The notes: a model not told the origin generated them from the sequence alone. 64,000 bases of DNA from an uncultured Tateyamaria sp. (GCF_947503705.1 NZ_CANNES010000003.1:310001-374000); one strand, 5' to 3'. Positions 8,078 to 17,736 are shown, numbered from the stretch's first letter. Translations and numbers: made by a program.

Positions 8078-9721
8078 TTAGACCAGTCGCGATACGTCCT
8101 TGGCGGCGCGCACGAAATCCTCGAACAGGGGGTGTGGGGCGAAGGGTTTGGATTTGAGCTCTGGGTGGAATTGCACGCCGATGAACCATGGGTGATCGGG
8201 CCATTCCACGATTTCCGGCAGGCGGCCATCAGGCGACATGCCCGAGAAATTCAGCCCCGCCTTTTCCAACTGTTCACGGTACTTGATGTCGACCTCATAG
8301 CGGTGCCGGTGGCGTTCATCGATCTGGGTTTTGCCATAGGCGTCGGCAACGCGGCTGCCTGCCGTCAGGACGGCATCATATGCGCCAAGGCGCATCGTAC
8401 CGCCCTTGTCGTCGCCCACCTTGCGCTCGACCTTGTGGTTGCCCTGTACCCATTCCTTGAGGTGGTACACGACTGGTTCAAAACGCTTTTTGCCCGCCTC
8501 ATGGTCGAATTCTTCGGAGCCGGCGGTTGCAAGGCCCGCCACGTTGCGCGCCGCCTCAATTACGGCCATTTGCATGCCCAGACAGATGCCCAGATAGGGG
8601 ACTTTGCGGGTGCGCGCGAATTCGGCCGCCTTGATTTTGCCCTCGGTGCCCCGTTCGCCAAAGCCTCCGGGCACAAGGATCGCATGAAACCCTTCGAGGT
8701 GGGGCGCGGGGTCTTCGTTCTCGAACAACTCGGCATCGACCCACTCGATCTTGACGCGGACCCGGTTGGCCATGCCGCCATGGGTCAGCGCCTCGGCGAT
8801 GGATTTATAAGCGTCCTCAAGCTGGGTATATTTGCCCACAATGGCGACCTTGACGGTGCCGTCGGTATTGTGGATCCGGTCGCTCACGTCTTCCCATTTG
8901 GTGAGGTCGGGCTTGGGTGCGGGGCTGATCTGGAACGCGTCAAGCACGGCCTGATCCATGCCTTCGCGATGATAAGCGAGGGGGGCGTCGTAGATCGTTG
9001 ACAGGTCCTGGGCCGCGATCACGCTTTCAGGGCGCACATTGCAGAACAGCGCCAGTTTCTCGCGTTCCTTGACCGGGATCGGCCCCTCGGAACGGCAGAC
9101 GAGGATGTCGGGCGCGATCCCGATGGAGCGCAGTTCCTTGACCGAGTGTTGTGTCGGCTTGGTTTTCAACTCGCCGGAGGCCTTGATGTAAGGCAACAGC
9201 GTCAGGTGCATGAAAATGCACTGGCCGCGGGGTTTATCCTGGCTGAACTGGCGGATCGCTTCAAAGAAGGGCAAGCCTTCGATGTCGCCCACGGTGCCGC
9301 CAATTTCGCACAGCATGAAGTCGACTTCATCGTCGCCAATGCTAATGAAGTCTTTGATTTCGTTGGTAACGTGCGGGATCACCTGGATCGTTTTGCCCAA
9401 GTAGTCGCCGCGCCGCTCTTTTTCGAGCACGGTGGAATAGACCCGGCCCGACGATATGGAATCGGTGTTGCGCGCCGCCACGCCGGTGAACCGTTCGTAG
9501 TGGCCCAGATCAAGATCCGTTTCGGCCCCGTCATCGGTCACAAAAACCTCGCCATGCTCAAAGGGTGACATCGTGCCGGGGTCAACGTTGAGGTAAGGAT
9601 CAAGCTTGCGCAGGCGCACCGAAAAGCCCCGCGCTTGCAACAATGCGCCCAACGCAGCCGAGGCGAGGCCCTTGCCAAGCGATGAAACAACGCCGCCGGT
9701 GATGAAGATATAGCGTGCCAT
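8078..9721 (-). CDS. pyrG: CTP synthase
   Basis: A 547-residue enzyme that makes CTP from UTP, ATP and glutamine. The N-terminal amidoligase domain starts with [14 protein letters not shown], containing the ATP-binding P-loop. The class I glutaminase domain has the nucleophile Cys380 in GICLGMQ and the catalytic pair His519/Glu521 in QFHPELKS. Length and motifs are normal for the family. The upstream gap to secG (171 bases) contains two small inverted repeats, TGTGCC/GGCACA and GCAACAT/ATGTTGC, of unknown meaning. The two genes are in the same orientation and may be linked. Confidence 0.97.
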   Translation of the reverse strand: MARYIFITGGVVSSLGKGLASAALGALLQARGFSVRLRKLDPYLNVDPGTMSPFEHGEVFVTDDGAETDLDLGHYERFTGVAARNTDSISSGRVYSTVLEKERRGDYLGKTIQVIPHVTNEIKDFISIGDDEVDFMLCEIGGTVGDIEGLPFFEAIRQFSQDKPRGQCIFMHLTLLPYIKASGELKTKPTQHSVKELRSIGIAPDILVCRSEGPIPVKEREKLALFCNVRPESVIAAQDLSTIYDAPLAYHREGMDQAVLDAFQISPAPKPDLTKWEDVSDRIHNTDGTVKVAIVGKYTQLEDAYKSIAEALTHGGMANRVRVKIEWVDAELFENEDPAPHLEGFHAILVPGGFGERGTEGKIKAAEFARTRKVPYLGICLGMQMAVIEAARNVAGLATAGSEEFDHEAGKKRFEPVVYHLKEWVQGNHKVERKVGDDKGGTMRLGAYDAVLTAGSRVADAYGKTQIDERHRHRYEVDIKYREQLEKAGLNFSGMSPDGRLPEIVEWPDHPWFIGVQFHPELKSKPFAPHPLFEDFVRAAKDVSRLV

Positions 9722-9892
9722 TGAGTGCAGTCCCCGTGGTTTGATCTGGTCGTTCGATCAGGCAAAAGGCCAATTGCAGCATGTGCCACTTGGCACACCC
9801 CACGGGACCTCAGTTTATCAGGATTCGGATCAAAAGGGCAAGGTCATCGCAACATGATGTTGCAAGTCGTTCCCAGCCCTCAATATTTTGTC

Positions 9893-10258
9893 TTAGTCAG
9901 CGGTTGGAACCAGAGGCGCATTGTCGCCAGCCGCAGGCGGCAACAGGTCACCGGCTGGGGGCACCAACCCGTCACCCGGCGCATTTTGCGCAGGTGGCGT
10001 GATGCCCAATTGGTCAATCACGGATGTGCCTGCCGAGTTTTGCGCGGCAATTATCGTGAGCGTGATCGACGTGATGATAAAGCAGATCGCGAGGATCCAT
10101 GTTACCTTGCCCATCGCCGTAGCGGCCGCTCGCCCAGTCATGGCGCCGCCACCGCCGCCACCCATGCCCAGACCACCCCCTTCGGAGCGCTGCATCAGCA
10201 CTACGGCTACAAGGCCGAGCGCGAGTATCAGATGGATGATGAGAACGACGTTTTCCAT
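9893..10258 (-). CDS. secG: Preprotein translocase subunit SecG
   Basis: A 121-residue membrane protein. Two hydrophobic helices at about 2-22 and 50-72 flank the conserved cytosolic loop [20 protein letters not shown], the SecG signature. A proline/alanine-rich tail follows (about 87-121), longer than in E. coli SecG, as is usual in alphaproteobacteria. SecG joins SecYE at the inner membrane and assists SecA-driven export. The ATG at 10258 gives the standard start; the open frame further upstream is not conserved. It is divergent from the nitrile hydratase genes and lies upstream of pyrG. Confidence 0.95.
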   Translation of the reverse strand: MENVVLIIHLILALGLVAVVLMQRSEGGGLGMGGGGGGAMTGRAAATAMGKVTWILAICFIITSITLTIIAAQNSAGTSVIDQLGITPPAQNAPGDGLVPPAGDLLPPAAGDNAPLVPTAD

Positions 10259-10388
10259 GAGGCGGTTTAGCTCTTTGCTGCGCGATGGGCGGTATCTATG
10301 CAAGATTGCCCGCCGGGGCAAGTGGCGGTTCGACCCAAAGAGACAAGTCGGGATTTGGCCCTCTGGACAAATCGGCATCTTGCATCCC

Positions 10389-11018
10389 ATGATCCGATCC
10401 ATGCCCCATGATCATTCCGACCACGACCACCCTCACAGCTTGCTCCCTCCCGAGCCTGCGTTGCGCGTCAAAGCGCTGGAGACGATCCTGACCCAGAAGG
10501 GTTTGGTGGACCCCGTCGCCCTGGACGAGATCATAGACACCTACGAGAACCGTATTGGCCCGCGCAACGGTGCCCATGTGGTCGCCCGCGCCTGGAGCGA
10601 TCCTGATTTTCGCGCAGCCTTGCTGGAAGATGCGGACGCTATGGTGTCAGAAATGGGATATTACGGCCGTCAGGGTGAACATATGGTCGCGGTCGAGAAT
10701 ACCGATCAGGTGCACAACATGGTCGTTTGCACACTCTGCTCGTGCTATCCGTGGCCTTTGCTGGGCATTCCGCCGGGGTGGTATAAGTCCGACGCCTACC
10801 GCGCTCGTACCGTGCGCGAGCCGCGCAAGGTGCTGGCCGAGTTCGGGGTGACTTTGCCCGCGGACACCGCCGTGCGCGTTTGGGATTCGACGGCAGAGGT
10901 CCGCTATCTGGTGATCCCGCAACGGCCCGCAGGGACCGAAGGTTTGGACGAGGCGGCGCTGATGGATCTGGTGACGCGCGATTCGATGATCGGCTGCGGA
11001 TTGGCCAAGGCCCCATGA
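10389..11018 (+). CDS. Nitrile hydratase subunit alpha (cobalt-type motif)
   Basis: A 209-residue subunit of nitrile hydratase, which converts nitriles to amides. The N-terminus is His/Asp-rich ([12 protein letters not shown]). The metal-binding claw [11 protein letters not shown] has cysteines at 114, 117 and 119. Thr in the second position (CTLC rather than CSLC) is the rule for cobalt enzymes, though this is a correlation and not proof. The next downstream reading frame overlaps the stop by ATGA, so alpha and beta are coupled. The start could also be the ATG at 10401; neither has a strong ribosome site. Confidence 0.92.
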   Translation: MIRSMPHDHSDHDHPHSLLPPEPALRVKALETILTQKGLVDPVALDEIIDTYENRIGPRNGAHVVARAWSDPDFRAALLEDADAMVSEMGYYGRQGEHMVAVENTDQVHNMVVCTLCSCYPWPLLGIPPGWYKSDAYRARTVREPRKVLAEFGVTLPADTAVRVWDSTAEVRYLVIPQRPAGTEGLDEAALMDLVTRDSMIGCGLAKAP

Positions 11019-11689
11019 CCCGCTTGCATGACATGGGTGGCCGCTTTGGTGACGGGCCGGTGGTGCCCGAAGCGGAACACGTGAAATTCCACGCTGATTG
11101 GCATCCCCGGGCCCTGGCTCTGACGCTGGCCAGCGGGTCGCTGGGGCTTTGGAACATCGATGTGTCGCGGCATGCGCGTGAATGCCTTTCGCCTGCGGAT
11201 TACGGGCGGTTCAGCTATTACGAAAAGTGGATTTCGGCGCTGGCCGATCTTTTGGTCGAAAAAGGTGCGCTGAGCCGCGAAGAGTTGGCAAAAGGGAAAG
11301 CGCTTGGGGCCAGCGACTTGACGCACAAAAAGCTCAAGGCCGAGTCCGTCGCGGACGTGCTGGCCAAAGGTGGCCCGGCAGACAGGCCCAGCAACGTGGC
11401 CCCGCTTTTCAAGCCCGGCGATACAGTAGCAGCCCGCGCCTTTCCCGAAAACATGATCGTCACCGGCGGGCACACGCGACTGCCATCCTATGCTGCAGGG
11501 GCCACCGGCCAGATCCTTCGGCTGCACGGCAGTCACGTCCTGCCCGACAGCAGTGCGCACGGGTTGGGTGAAGCGCCAGAGCCGCTTTATGCGGTGGCCT
11601 TCAAGGCCGCAGCCCTTTGGGCGCATGCCGAGCACCCGGATGACGAGGTGATCGTGGACATGTGGCAAAGCTATCTGGCCCCGGCATGA
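11015..11689 (+). CDS. Nitrile hydratase subunit beta
   Basis: A 224-residue beta subunit. It begins [19 protein letters not shown], the common start of the family, and carries [26 protein letters not shown] and YYEKWISAL, all normal beta features. The C-terminal half ([33 protein letters not shown]) is the SH3-like barrel that contacts alpha. The start overlaps the alpha stop by four bases (ATGA), and its own stop overlaps the next start in the same way, giving a tight three-gene operon. No amidase or aldoxime dehydratase gene is adjacent. Confidence 0.93.
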   Translation: MTRLHDMGGRFGDGPVVPEAEHVKFHADWHPRALALTLASGSLGLWNIDVSRHARECLSPADYGRFSYYEKWISALADLLVEKGALSREELAKGKALGASDLTHKKLKAESVADVLAKGGPADRPSNVAPLFKPGDTVAARAFPENMIVTGGHTRLPSYAAGATGQILRLHGSHVLPDSSAHGLGEAPEPLYAVAFKAAALWAHAEHPDDEVIVDMWQSYLAPA

Positions 11690-12000
11690 AGCCTGAACCG
11701 GTCTTTGAAGCGCCCTGGCATGCCCAACTTTTTGCGCTGACGGTGCACCTGAATGAAGCGGGACGCTTTGAATGGTCCGACTGGGCGGCGCGCTTTGGCG
11801 CAACGCTGAAACGACACGGGCTCGCCCGCGCGTTGAACGGCGGTGATGACTATTTCAATGCCTGGCTGGAAACGCTTGAACTGCTGATGGCCGAAGATGG
11901 CCACGCAGACGCAACCGAATTGGCTACAACCCGCGATGCCTGGGAAGCGGCCTATTTGCGCACACCACACGGCGCCCCGGTCACCCTGGGTCGGTCCTAA
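11686..12000 (+). CDS. Nitrile hydratase accessory/activator protein
   Basis: A 104-residue protein with FEAPWHAQLFALTVHLNEAGRFEWSDWAARFG, homologous to the beta-subunit N-terminal region and typical of the small nitrile hydratase accessory (cobalt chaperone-like, P14K type) proteins. It follows beta with an ATGA overlap. In cobalt-type enzymes such proteins escort the metal-loaded alpha subunit into the complex by self-subunit swapping; the same role is inferred here. A dispersed intergenic repeat follows its stop. Confidence 0.85.
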   Translation: MKPEPVFEAPWHAQLFALTVHLNEAGRFEWSDWAARFGATLKRHGLARALNGGDDYFNAWLETLELLMAEDGHADATELATTRDAWEAAYLRTPHGAPVTLGRS

Positions 12001-12005
12001 AATCC

Positions 12006-12052
12006 CTGTTCAAAATAATCCTGGGGTAGGCCAAAGACCGGGGGCAGAGCCC
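12006..12052. repeat. Intergenic repeat family A, copy 1
   Basis: The sequence CTGTTCAAAATAATCCTGGG continues with GGTAGGCC-AAAG-ACCGGGGGCAGAGCCC. It follows the nitrile hydratase accessory gene. Related copies are at 46524-46568, 30918-30956 and 54377-54410. The shared pattern is CTGTTC-CAA(T)AA-TCCCGGGG followed by GGGGGCAGAGCCC, a REP-like intergenic element often seen in Roseobacter-group genomes. Confidence 0.65.
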
Positions 12053-12098
12053 AAACAAATAATGTCATGGCGTAGCCTCAATTGGATCAAGGTCAGGG

Positions 12099-12494
12099 TC
12101 AATCGTCGACATCATCCATATCGGATTGCCCAGACAATCGGCGGCGCACATGGCTCCAGCTGAGGCCGATGCCCAATACAAGGGAAAGGGCGATCAGGCC
12201 CAGCCAGGTGTTCAGGTTCCCATCGTCAAGCTTGAGCAAGCCCAGATCATAAAGCACCCACAGCCCTGATCCGACCAGCGCCAGCACCAGCCCCATGCCG
12301 ATCCCGCCGATCGATCGGAGCGTGGCCCTGAGGTAAATGATATAGCCAATCAGCAGCAAAAGCCCCAACAACACGGCAATGGACAGGTTGGCATTGCCGT
12401 AGTCCATGACCCAGCGGACATAGTTGTATTGAGTCGGATTGTAGGTGGCCGTCAAAAGACCAAGGGCAAAGAGCCAGCGCCAGAGAAAGCCCAT
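12099..12494 (-). CDS. DUF6524 family membrane protein
   Basis: A 131-residue integral membrane protein beginning MGFLWRWLFALGLLTATYNPTQYNYV, the conserved opening I associate with DUF6524. Four hydrophobic segments are at about 3-20, 35-58, 68-88 and 95-112, followed by a charged tail ending DMDDVDD. The function is unknown. The ATG at 12494 matches the family start; longer open frame upstream is not conserved. It is transcribed divergently from purA, and a small GCCGC/GCGGC hairpin lies just upstream at about 12530-12543. Confidence 0.8.
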   Translation of the reverse strand: MGFLWRWLFALGLLTATYNPTQYNYVRWVMDYGNANLSIAVLLGLLLLIGYIIYLRATLRSIGGIGMGLVLALVGSGLWVLYDLGLLKLDDGNLNTWLGLIALSLVLGIGLSWSHVRRRLSGQSDMDDVDD

Positions 12495-12761
12495 CTTGCG
12501 CCTCCGATATTGTGTGCTTTGCGTGTACATGCCGCGAAGCGGCCTCTGGTGCAACTCTTGGGATGCTTTCGGCGGGGATATTTGGGGCCAGGAGATTTGA
12601 AAAGCTCTGCTCCCAACCTCTGAAGCAGTCATGGCGCGCCGGGCGTGGCGGCAAGTGCCACATATACGGTCGGGCTTTGCGCCAAAAGAAATGCAGATTG
12701 CGGTTTGCGTCTGCGACCTGCGTCGCTATACGGGCGCGGGTTCTTAGGAAAGGGACATCAA

Positions 12762-14054
12762 ATGGCCAATGTGGTGGTTGTCGGCGCTCAATGGGGCGAC
12801 GAAGGCAAAGGCAAGATCGTCGATTGGCTGAGCGAACGCGCGGATGTGATCGCTCGTTTTCAGGGGGGGCACAATGCGGGCCACACTCTGGTCATTGATG
12901 GGGCCGTCTACAAGTTGCACGCCCTGCCTTCCGGTGTCGTCCGCGGTGGCAAGCTGAGCGTCATTGGCAATGGCGTGGTCCTCGACCCCTGGCATCTCTT
13001 GTCCGAGATTGAGACGTTGCGCGGCCAAGGTGTTGAGATCACGCCAGAGACGCTGATGATCGCCGAAAACACCCCTCTCATCCTGCCCATTCACGGGGAG
13101 TTAGACCGGGCCCGCGAGGCGCAGAATTCCGTGGCCAAGATTGGCACCACCGGGCGCGGTATTGGCCCATGTTATGAAGATAAAGTGGGCCGCCGCGTGG
13201 TGCGTGTAGCGGATCTGGCCGACCCAGCGACCCTTGAATTGCGCGTGGACCGCGCCCTTGTTCACCATGATGCGCTGCGCCGGGGGCTGGGCCTTGAGCC
13301 AGTGGACCGCGATGCGCTGATCGCCAGCCTGCGCGAAGTGTCCGAAGGCATTCTGGCCTATGCCGCCCCGGTCTGGAAAGTCATGACAGAGGCCCGCAAG
13401 GCCGGCAAACGCATCCTGTTCGAGGGTGCACAAGGCGCTTTGCTGGACATCGATTTCGGCACCTATCCGTTTGTCACCTCGTCCAACGTGATCGCAGGTC
13501 AGGCCGCCACGGGCGTGGGCCTGGGCCCGGGTGCCATTGATTTCGTGCTGGGCATCGTCAAAGCCTATACCACCCGTGTGGGCGAGGGGCCGTTTCCGAC
13601 TGAACTGCTTGACGATGACGGCCAGCGTTTGGGAGAACGGGGCCACGAGTTTGGCACCACGACGGGGCGCAAGCGCCGCTGTGGTTGGTTCGATGCCTGT
13701 CTGGTCCGCCAGACTTGTGCCACCAGCGGCGTAAACGGGATTTCCCTGACCAAACTTGACGTGCTTGACGGGTTTGAGATCCTGAAAATCTGCGTGGGAT
13801 ACGAGCTGGACGGGGTGCGCATGGACTACTTGCCCACCGCCGCCGATCAGCAGGCCCGCTGCACCCCCGTTTACGAGGAAATGCCCGGTTGGTCCGAATC
13901 GACCGAAGGCGCGCGCAGCTGGGCCGAGTTGCCCGCCAACGCCATCAAATACGTGCGCCGCGTGGAGGAGTTGATTGATTGCCCAGTGGCCCTACTTTCC
14001 ACCTCACCGGAGCGGGAGGACACCATCCTGGTCCGCGATCCATTCGCCGATTGA
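12762..14054 (+). CDS. purA: Adenylosuccinate synthetase
   Basis: A 430-residue enzyme catalysing the GTP-dependent step from IMP and aspartate to adenylosuccinate in AMP synthesis. Signatures are the GTP P-loop [13 protein letters not shown] (11-23), [24 protein letters not shown] and the C-terminal [11 protein letters not shown]. The length is standard. The ATG at 12762 is preceded by AGGAAAGGG. It lies 9 bases before a DUF2842 gene in the same orientation, so both are likely on one transcript. Confidence 0.97.
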   Translation: MANVVVVGAQWGDEGKGKIVDWLSERADVIARFQGGHNAGHTLVIDGAVYKLHALPSGVVRGGKLSVIGNGVVLDPWHLLSEIETLRGQGVEITPETLMIAENTPLILPIHGELDRAREAQNSVAKIGTTGRGIGPCYEDKVGRRVVRVADLADPATLELRVDRALVHHDALRRGLGLEPVDRDALIASLREVSEGILAYAAPVWKVMTEARKAGKRILFEGAQGALLDIDFGTYPFVTSSNVIAGQAATGVGLGPGAIDFVLGIVKAYTTRVGEGPFPTELLDDDGQRLGERGHEFGTTTGRKRRCGWFDACLVRQTCATSGVNGISLTKLDVLDGFEILKICVGYELDGVRMDYLPTAADQQARCTPVYEEMPGWSESTEGARSWAELPANAIKYVRRVEELIDCPVALLSTSPEREDTILVRDPFAD

Positions 14055-14063
14055 GGAGGCCCC

Positions 14064-14294
14064 ATGGCGCTCAGCTACAAGACCCGCAAACGACTGTCCG
14101 TGCTGATCCTGTTTGTCGGCCTGCCGCTCTATATCATCGCGGCTGTTAACCTGGTGGCTTTGTTCGAACGGCCCTCGTTGCTGGTGGAGTTGCTGATCTA
14201 TGTGGGGCTTGGGGTGATCTGGGCCTTTCCGCTTAAGGCGGTGTTCAAGGGGATCGGTCAGCCAGACCCGGATGCAAAACCGTCGGATCAGTGA
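14064..14294 (+). CDS. DUF2842 small membrane protein
   Basis: A 76-residue protein with two membrane helices (about 11-31 and 38-60) and the charged start MALSYKTRKRLSVLILFVG. WAFPLKAVFKG marks the end of the DUF2842 core, a family restricted to alphaproteobacteria and of unknown role. A GAGGAGG ribosome site precedes the ATG. It follows purA by 9 bases. Confidence 0.88.
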   Translation: MALSYKTRKRLSVLILFVGLPLYIIAAVNLVALFERPSLLVELLIYVGLGVIWAFPLKAVFKGIGQPDPDAKPSDQ

Positions 14295-14394
14295 CGCGCC
14301 CTATCGAGATACTTCCGGTTTTCGGCAGGCAAAGGGCTGGACCGGTCCCGGCCAGTAACGCATTTTGGCGCCGTTGACCCGACCGGAGTATGCC

Positions 14395-14778
14395 ATGGCC
14401 CGCTTTGCACCGCCCATTCCAATTCTGCGCAGTTTTGATGAGGTCAAGGCACGCGAGTTTTATATTGATTTTCTGGGCTTTACCCCAACCTTCGAATTTC
14501 GCTTTGAGCCGGACACTCCGCTTTACACGGGCCTTATCCTGGATCGCTGCGAAATCCATCTGTCCGAGCATTTTGGCGATGCGAGCCCGGGTGCCAGTCT
14601 TCGGATCGAGGTGGATGACGTGCACAGGTATTGCAAAGCGCTCAACGCGAAATCCTACCGCCATGCCCGCCCCGGAGTGCAACACCAGCCTTGGGGGATG
14701 GACGACATGACGATCTCTGATCCGTTTGGGAACAGGCTGATCTTTTGCACCGACCGACCGAATCCTACACCCCAATAG
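14395..14778 (+). CDS. Glyoxalase/bleomycin-resistance superfamily protein
   Basis: A 127-residue vicinal-oxygen-chelate fold protein: PILRSFDEVKAREFYIDFLGF in the first beta-alpha-beta-beta module and MTISDPFGNRLIFC in the second. CEIHLSEH and the DPFGN loop are typical of the bleomycin-resistance-like glyoxalase superfamily. Metal ligands of true glyoxalase I are not all evident, so no activity is assigned. The ATG at 14395 follows a CGGAGTATGCC ribosome site; it is preferred over an upstream in-frame ATG. A hairpin terminator follows. Confidence 0.8.
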   Translation: MARFAPPIPILRSFDEVKAREFYIDFLGFTPTFEFRFEPDTPLYTGLILDRCEIHLSEHFGDASPGASLRIEVDDVHRYCKALNAKSYRHARPGVQHQPWGMDDMTISDPFGNRLIFCTDRPNPTPQ

Positions 14779-14782
14779 CAAA

Positions 14783-14811
14783 AGGGCGGCCCGGGTAGAG
14801 CCGCCCTGTGT
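14783..14811. terminator. Bidirectional intrinsic terminator
   Basis: AGGGCGGC (14783-14790) pairs with GCCGCCCT (14800-14807) around a 9-base loop. On the minus strand the stem is followed by TTTT, fitting termination of the large acidic protein gene; on the plus strand a weaker T-rich stretch follows. It lies between two convergent genes. Confidence 0.75.
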
Positions 14812-14831
14812 TTCAGGTTTATATTTCAGAC

Positions 14832-16883
14832 TCAGCTTGCCGCTTTTTGATCCGGGCGGTAGCCGATGTCGCCGGTGACAGCAAAGCGGCCCCCTTTGAT
14901 CTTTTCGATCTTGCCGGTCCGCAACAGCTGACCAAAAGAGCGCAGACCATCCTCGCGACTGAACTCCTCTTTTTCGACCTGGCGAACCTTGGTCATCAAC
15001 TGTGGGCGCGAGAACTGTTCGCGACCCTCGACAAAGCTGAGGTAGCTGGCCGCTGCTTCAAGCAGGGCAGGCAGGTCATGTGCGCCCATTTCAGAGGCGT
15101 AGTCCTCAAAGCTGGTGCCGGTATCGACTGCGGGGCCTTCTTCGCGGGTGGCAACGCGGCGGGGACGCACGGGGCCTTTGGGTGCCGTGTCGACGTCAAC
15201 CCGTTGTTCTGCCACCAATTTAAGGGGCGCAGGGCGGGATCCATCGGGCCGTACATTGCCACCACCACGCACCGCAGGACGGCGCGGTTTCACAACTGAG
15301 GCCAGGTCAGAACGGTAGGCGTCATCGCCTGTCCCGTCATATTCGCCGATGCCGGTGTCTGCCTTCTTGGCCAGAACGGCGGCCTTCAGATGGGCAAAGG
15401 CGCGGCGGCGGTCGGAGCCTTCGGGCTCGTCCATCTGATTGTCCGCTTCGGCCATCAGGCGAGACACATCGTCATCTTCGATGCCGACTGCGGCAGCGGC
15501 GTCGTCGGCCACAAAGTCGGTTGTGTCATCGGTGTTGCCCGCGATCTCTGCCTCGACTTGCGACAGTTCCGCCAGCAATTCGGCCTCTTCCTCGGCTGAC
15601 AGGGTGCTTTCGTCGGCGTCGTCTTCGACTTCTTCCAACTCGCCGCTGGCCAGGGCCGCGTCGATATCGGCGCGTTTGACCTTGAGGATGCGGGCGCGGG
15701 GGGCAGGGGCCTTTGGCGCTTGCTCTGGTTCGGCCTCTGTTTCGGCCGCAACGCTGTCGTCAAAGAGGTTTTCGCCGGTCGCGTTGTCAGCTTCGGTGTC
15801 GCTGGCCATGAGAGCGGCCAGCGTATCAAGGCCCAGATCCTCGGCGGTTTGTGCCGGGGCTTGCGCGGGCGCAACTGCCTCTGCATCTGCTGCGGCGGGG
15901 TCGTCTTCGGATGGTGTGTCAAAGCGCGCGAGGATTGCAGCGATATCGTCGTCATCCTCGTCGTCATCGATTGCCGCAGTTGGGGTGTCGTCAAGCGCCT
16001 GGCCCGCTTCAATATCGCGCACGGCGTCGGCCGCGATATCCTGAGGCGAGGGTACAGAGATAGCCCCGGCATCGCCGGCTTCTGCCAAAGCATCATGATC
16101 TGCCTGTGGGGCGAAGTCTTCGGCATGCTCGTCTTCGAACATGTCGTCCTCTTCGTCCTCATCCTGACTTTTGGATACGACCTCGCGGATGCGCTGTAGC
16201 TTGGCGGCGATGCTGTCCGGCGCTGTGGAGGCCGCCACAGGATCGACGTCTGTTGTTTCAACGGTGTCCGCGGGGCTTGCCTCAGGCTCTGGCTGCGCAA
16301 AAAACTCTTCGGCTTCGGCTTCGGCTTCGGCTTCGGCTTCGGCTTCGGCTTCGGCTTCGGCTTCGGCTTCGGCCTCGGCTTCGGGGCTTTCGACTTCAGC
16401 ATCCAGAGCCGCCAGATCGGCGAGGTCTTGTGGGGAAACCTCGGGCGCCGCGTCCAGGGCGCTCAGGTCATCCATGGCGGCGACGCTGATTTCCACGGGC
16501 TCGGCAGGCTTATGCTCTGGCGCATCTTCGATGTGTGCGGCGGTTTCGGCGGTTGCAGGGGCGGCAACCGCAGCGGCGGCGACGGCACCCATGGCGAGGG
16601 AGGAGGCCGCGCCCGGGGCGGCGGCCTCTTGTTCGGCGCTCAGCACAATGCGGCCTTCATGTTCGCGCGCCTCGACCCGGCGCGAAATCTCGCGCTCGGC
16701 AATGCGCGCCAGCATGTCGGCGTCCGGCACGGGCGGTTCGGCCCCGAAATAGCGGTCATCAGCGGCCAGATCACGGAAATATTCCGCAATGGCCTTCATC
16801 GTGCCAAAGCTGTCATCAAATCCTTCCAACGTGCATGAAAACGTGCCGTAGGAGACTGTTAAAATTTTATTGTTACTCATCAT
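14832..16883 (-). CDS. Large acidic low-complexity protein (Rhodobacterales conserved, function unknown)
   Basis: A 683-residue protein with three parts. Residues 1-80 are a conserved domain (NKILTVSYGTFSCTLEGFDD, then MKAIAEYFRDLAADDRYFGA). The middle (about 90-500) is acidic, Ala/Glu/Asp-rich and presumably disordered, including 13 Glu-Ala pairs. The last ~150 residues are conserved again (LPALLEAAASYLSFVEG, FSRPQLMTKVRQVEKEEFSREDGLRSFGQLL, GKIEKIKGGRFAVTGDIGYRP). Database entries often carry a chemotaxis-CheA name, but no Hpt, kinase or CheW domain is visible, so that name is not supported. The Ala/Glu run is encoded by a tandem hexamer. Start is ATG at 16883 with a GGACGAG site; the next ATG (16880) is equally possible. 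Confidence 0.75.
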   Translation of the reverse strand: MMSNNKILTVSYGTFSCTLEGFDDSFGTMKAIAEYFRDLAADDRYFGAEPPVPDADMLARIAEREISRRVEAREHEGRIVLSAEQEAAAPGAASSLAMGAVAAAAVAAPATAETAAHIEDAPEHKPAEPVEISVAAMDDLSALDAAPEVSPQDLADLAALDAEVESPEAEAEAEAEAEAEAEAEAEAEAEAEEFFAQPEPEASPADTVETTDVDPVAASTAPDSIAAKLQRIREVVSKSQDEDEEDDMFEDEHAEDFAPQADHDALAEAGDAGAISVPSPQDIAADAVRDIEAGQALDDTPTAAIDDDEDDDDIAAILARFDTPSEDDPAAADAEAVAPAQAPAQTAEDLGLDTLAALMASDTEADNATGENLFDDSVAAETEAEPEQAPKAPAPRARILKVKRADIDAALASGELEEVEDDADESTLSAEEEAELLAELSQVEAEIAGNTDDTTDFVADDAAAAVGIEDDDVSRLMAEADNQMDEPEGSDRRRAFAHLKAAVLAKKADTGIGEYDGTGDDAYRSDLASVVKPRRPAVRGGGNVRPDGSRPAPLKLVAEQRVDVDTAPKGPVRPRRVATREEGPAVDTGTSFEDYASEMGAHDLPALLEAAASYLSFVEGREQFSRPQLMTKVRQVEKEEFSREDGLRSFGQLLRTGKIEKIKGGRFAVTGDIGYRPDQKAAS
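16308..16385. repeat. Tandem hexanucleotide repeat (TTCGGC)n
   Basis: Eleven perfect consecutive TTCGGC units run from 16308 to 16373, followed by one CTCGGC and one degenerate unit. On the minus strand this codes alternating Glu-Ala inside the acidic protein. Hexamer length keeps reading frame, so unit number could vary between strains without frameshift. Confidence 0.95.
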
Positions 16884-17019
16884 CGGATGCTCGTCCTCTG
16901 CGTCTGCGGAGGTTTCTATAGGGGGCAATGCCGGACCAAAGCGGCCCGAATCTGTGCCCCGGAGCGTATCATTTCGTGGCGACATTGTGATCTGTTTCCG
17001 AAAATTGCATTAAACCCGA

Positions 17020-17736
17020 ATGAATAAGCCAATTGTTGACAGTTTAGCGCCTGTAACCCTTGTGGGTGGTGGGGAGGCCAGTTCCGGTGATCTGGCAGAG
17101 GCGATGGCGCTGGCCCCGCTTTGCGTGGCGGCGGATGGCGGCGCGCATTTGGCGCTGGCCGCAGGCGTCGAGGTGACGGCGGTGATCGGGGATTTGGATT
17201 CCATCGGTGATGCGCTGGATCAAATCCCCACGAAAAGGCGCCACCTGATCGCCGAACAAGACAGCACAGATTTTGACAAGGCCCTGCGCCATATTTGCGC
17301 CCCTGTTGTTTTGGCCGTGGGCTTTACCGGGGGGCGGATTGACCACCATTTGGCGGCTTTGCATGTGCTGCTGGCCTATCCTGATCGGCCATGTGTCCTG
17401 TTGGGCGCGCACGAGATCACCTTTTTGTGCCCACCCCGCGTGGCCTTGCCGTTGGCAGAAGGCGACGTGGTGTCGTTGTTTCCGATGGGGTCGGTTGCGG
17501 GCACGTCCCAAGGCCTGCGCTGGGACATCGAGGGCCTGCATTTCGATCCGATGGTTAAGATTGGTACGTCGAACATCGCCTTGGGACCGGTCGCGTTAAC
17601 GATGGATGCGCCTGCGATGCTGGTGGTTTTGCCACGTGCGCGGTTGCGGGCTGTTATGCGGGTGCTGGCGTCCGCGCCGCCAGCCGCGCGATGGCCCGCT
17701 CGCGCAACACAATATAAAGACCCGCCGCGATCGTGA
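17020..17736 (+). CDS. Thiamine diphosphokinase
   Basis: A 238-residue cytoplasmic enzyme of the thiamine pyrophosphokinase family. Motifs are AADGGAHLAL, GDLDS (about 57-61, metal/ATP binding), EQDSTDFDKAL and GFTGGRIDHHLAALH, which together make up the kinase active site. The C-terminal domain with GTSNIALG and the small thiamine-binding beta-sandwich follows. It would convert thiamine to ThDP. Its 3' end overlaps the convergent transporter gene by 83 bases, and both frames are intact through the overlap. Confidence 0.9.
   Translation: MNKPIVDSLAPVTLVGGGEASSGDLAEAMALAPLCVAADGGAHLALAAGVEVTAVIGDLDSIGDALDQIPTKRRHLIAEQDSTDFDKALRHICAPVVLAVGFTGGRIDHHLAALHVLLAYPDRPCVLLGAHEITFLCPPRVALPLAEGDVVSLFPMGSVAGTSQGLRWDIEGLHFDPMVKIGTSNIALGPVALTMDAPAMLVVLPRARLRAVMRVLASAPPAARWPARATQYKDPPRS

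Noticed and set aside
14832-16883. CheA chemotaxis kinase
   Set aside because: No Hpt, ATPase or CheW domain; the name seems a propagated label.
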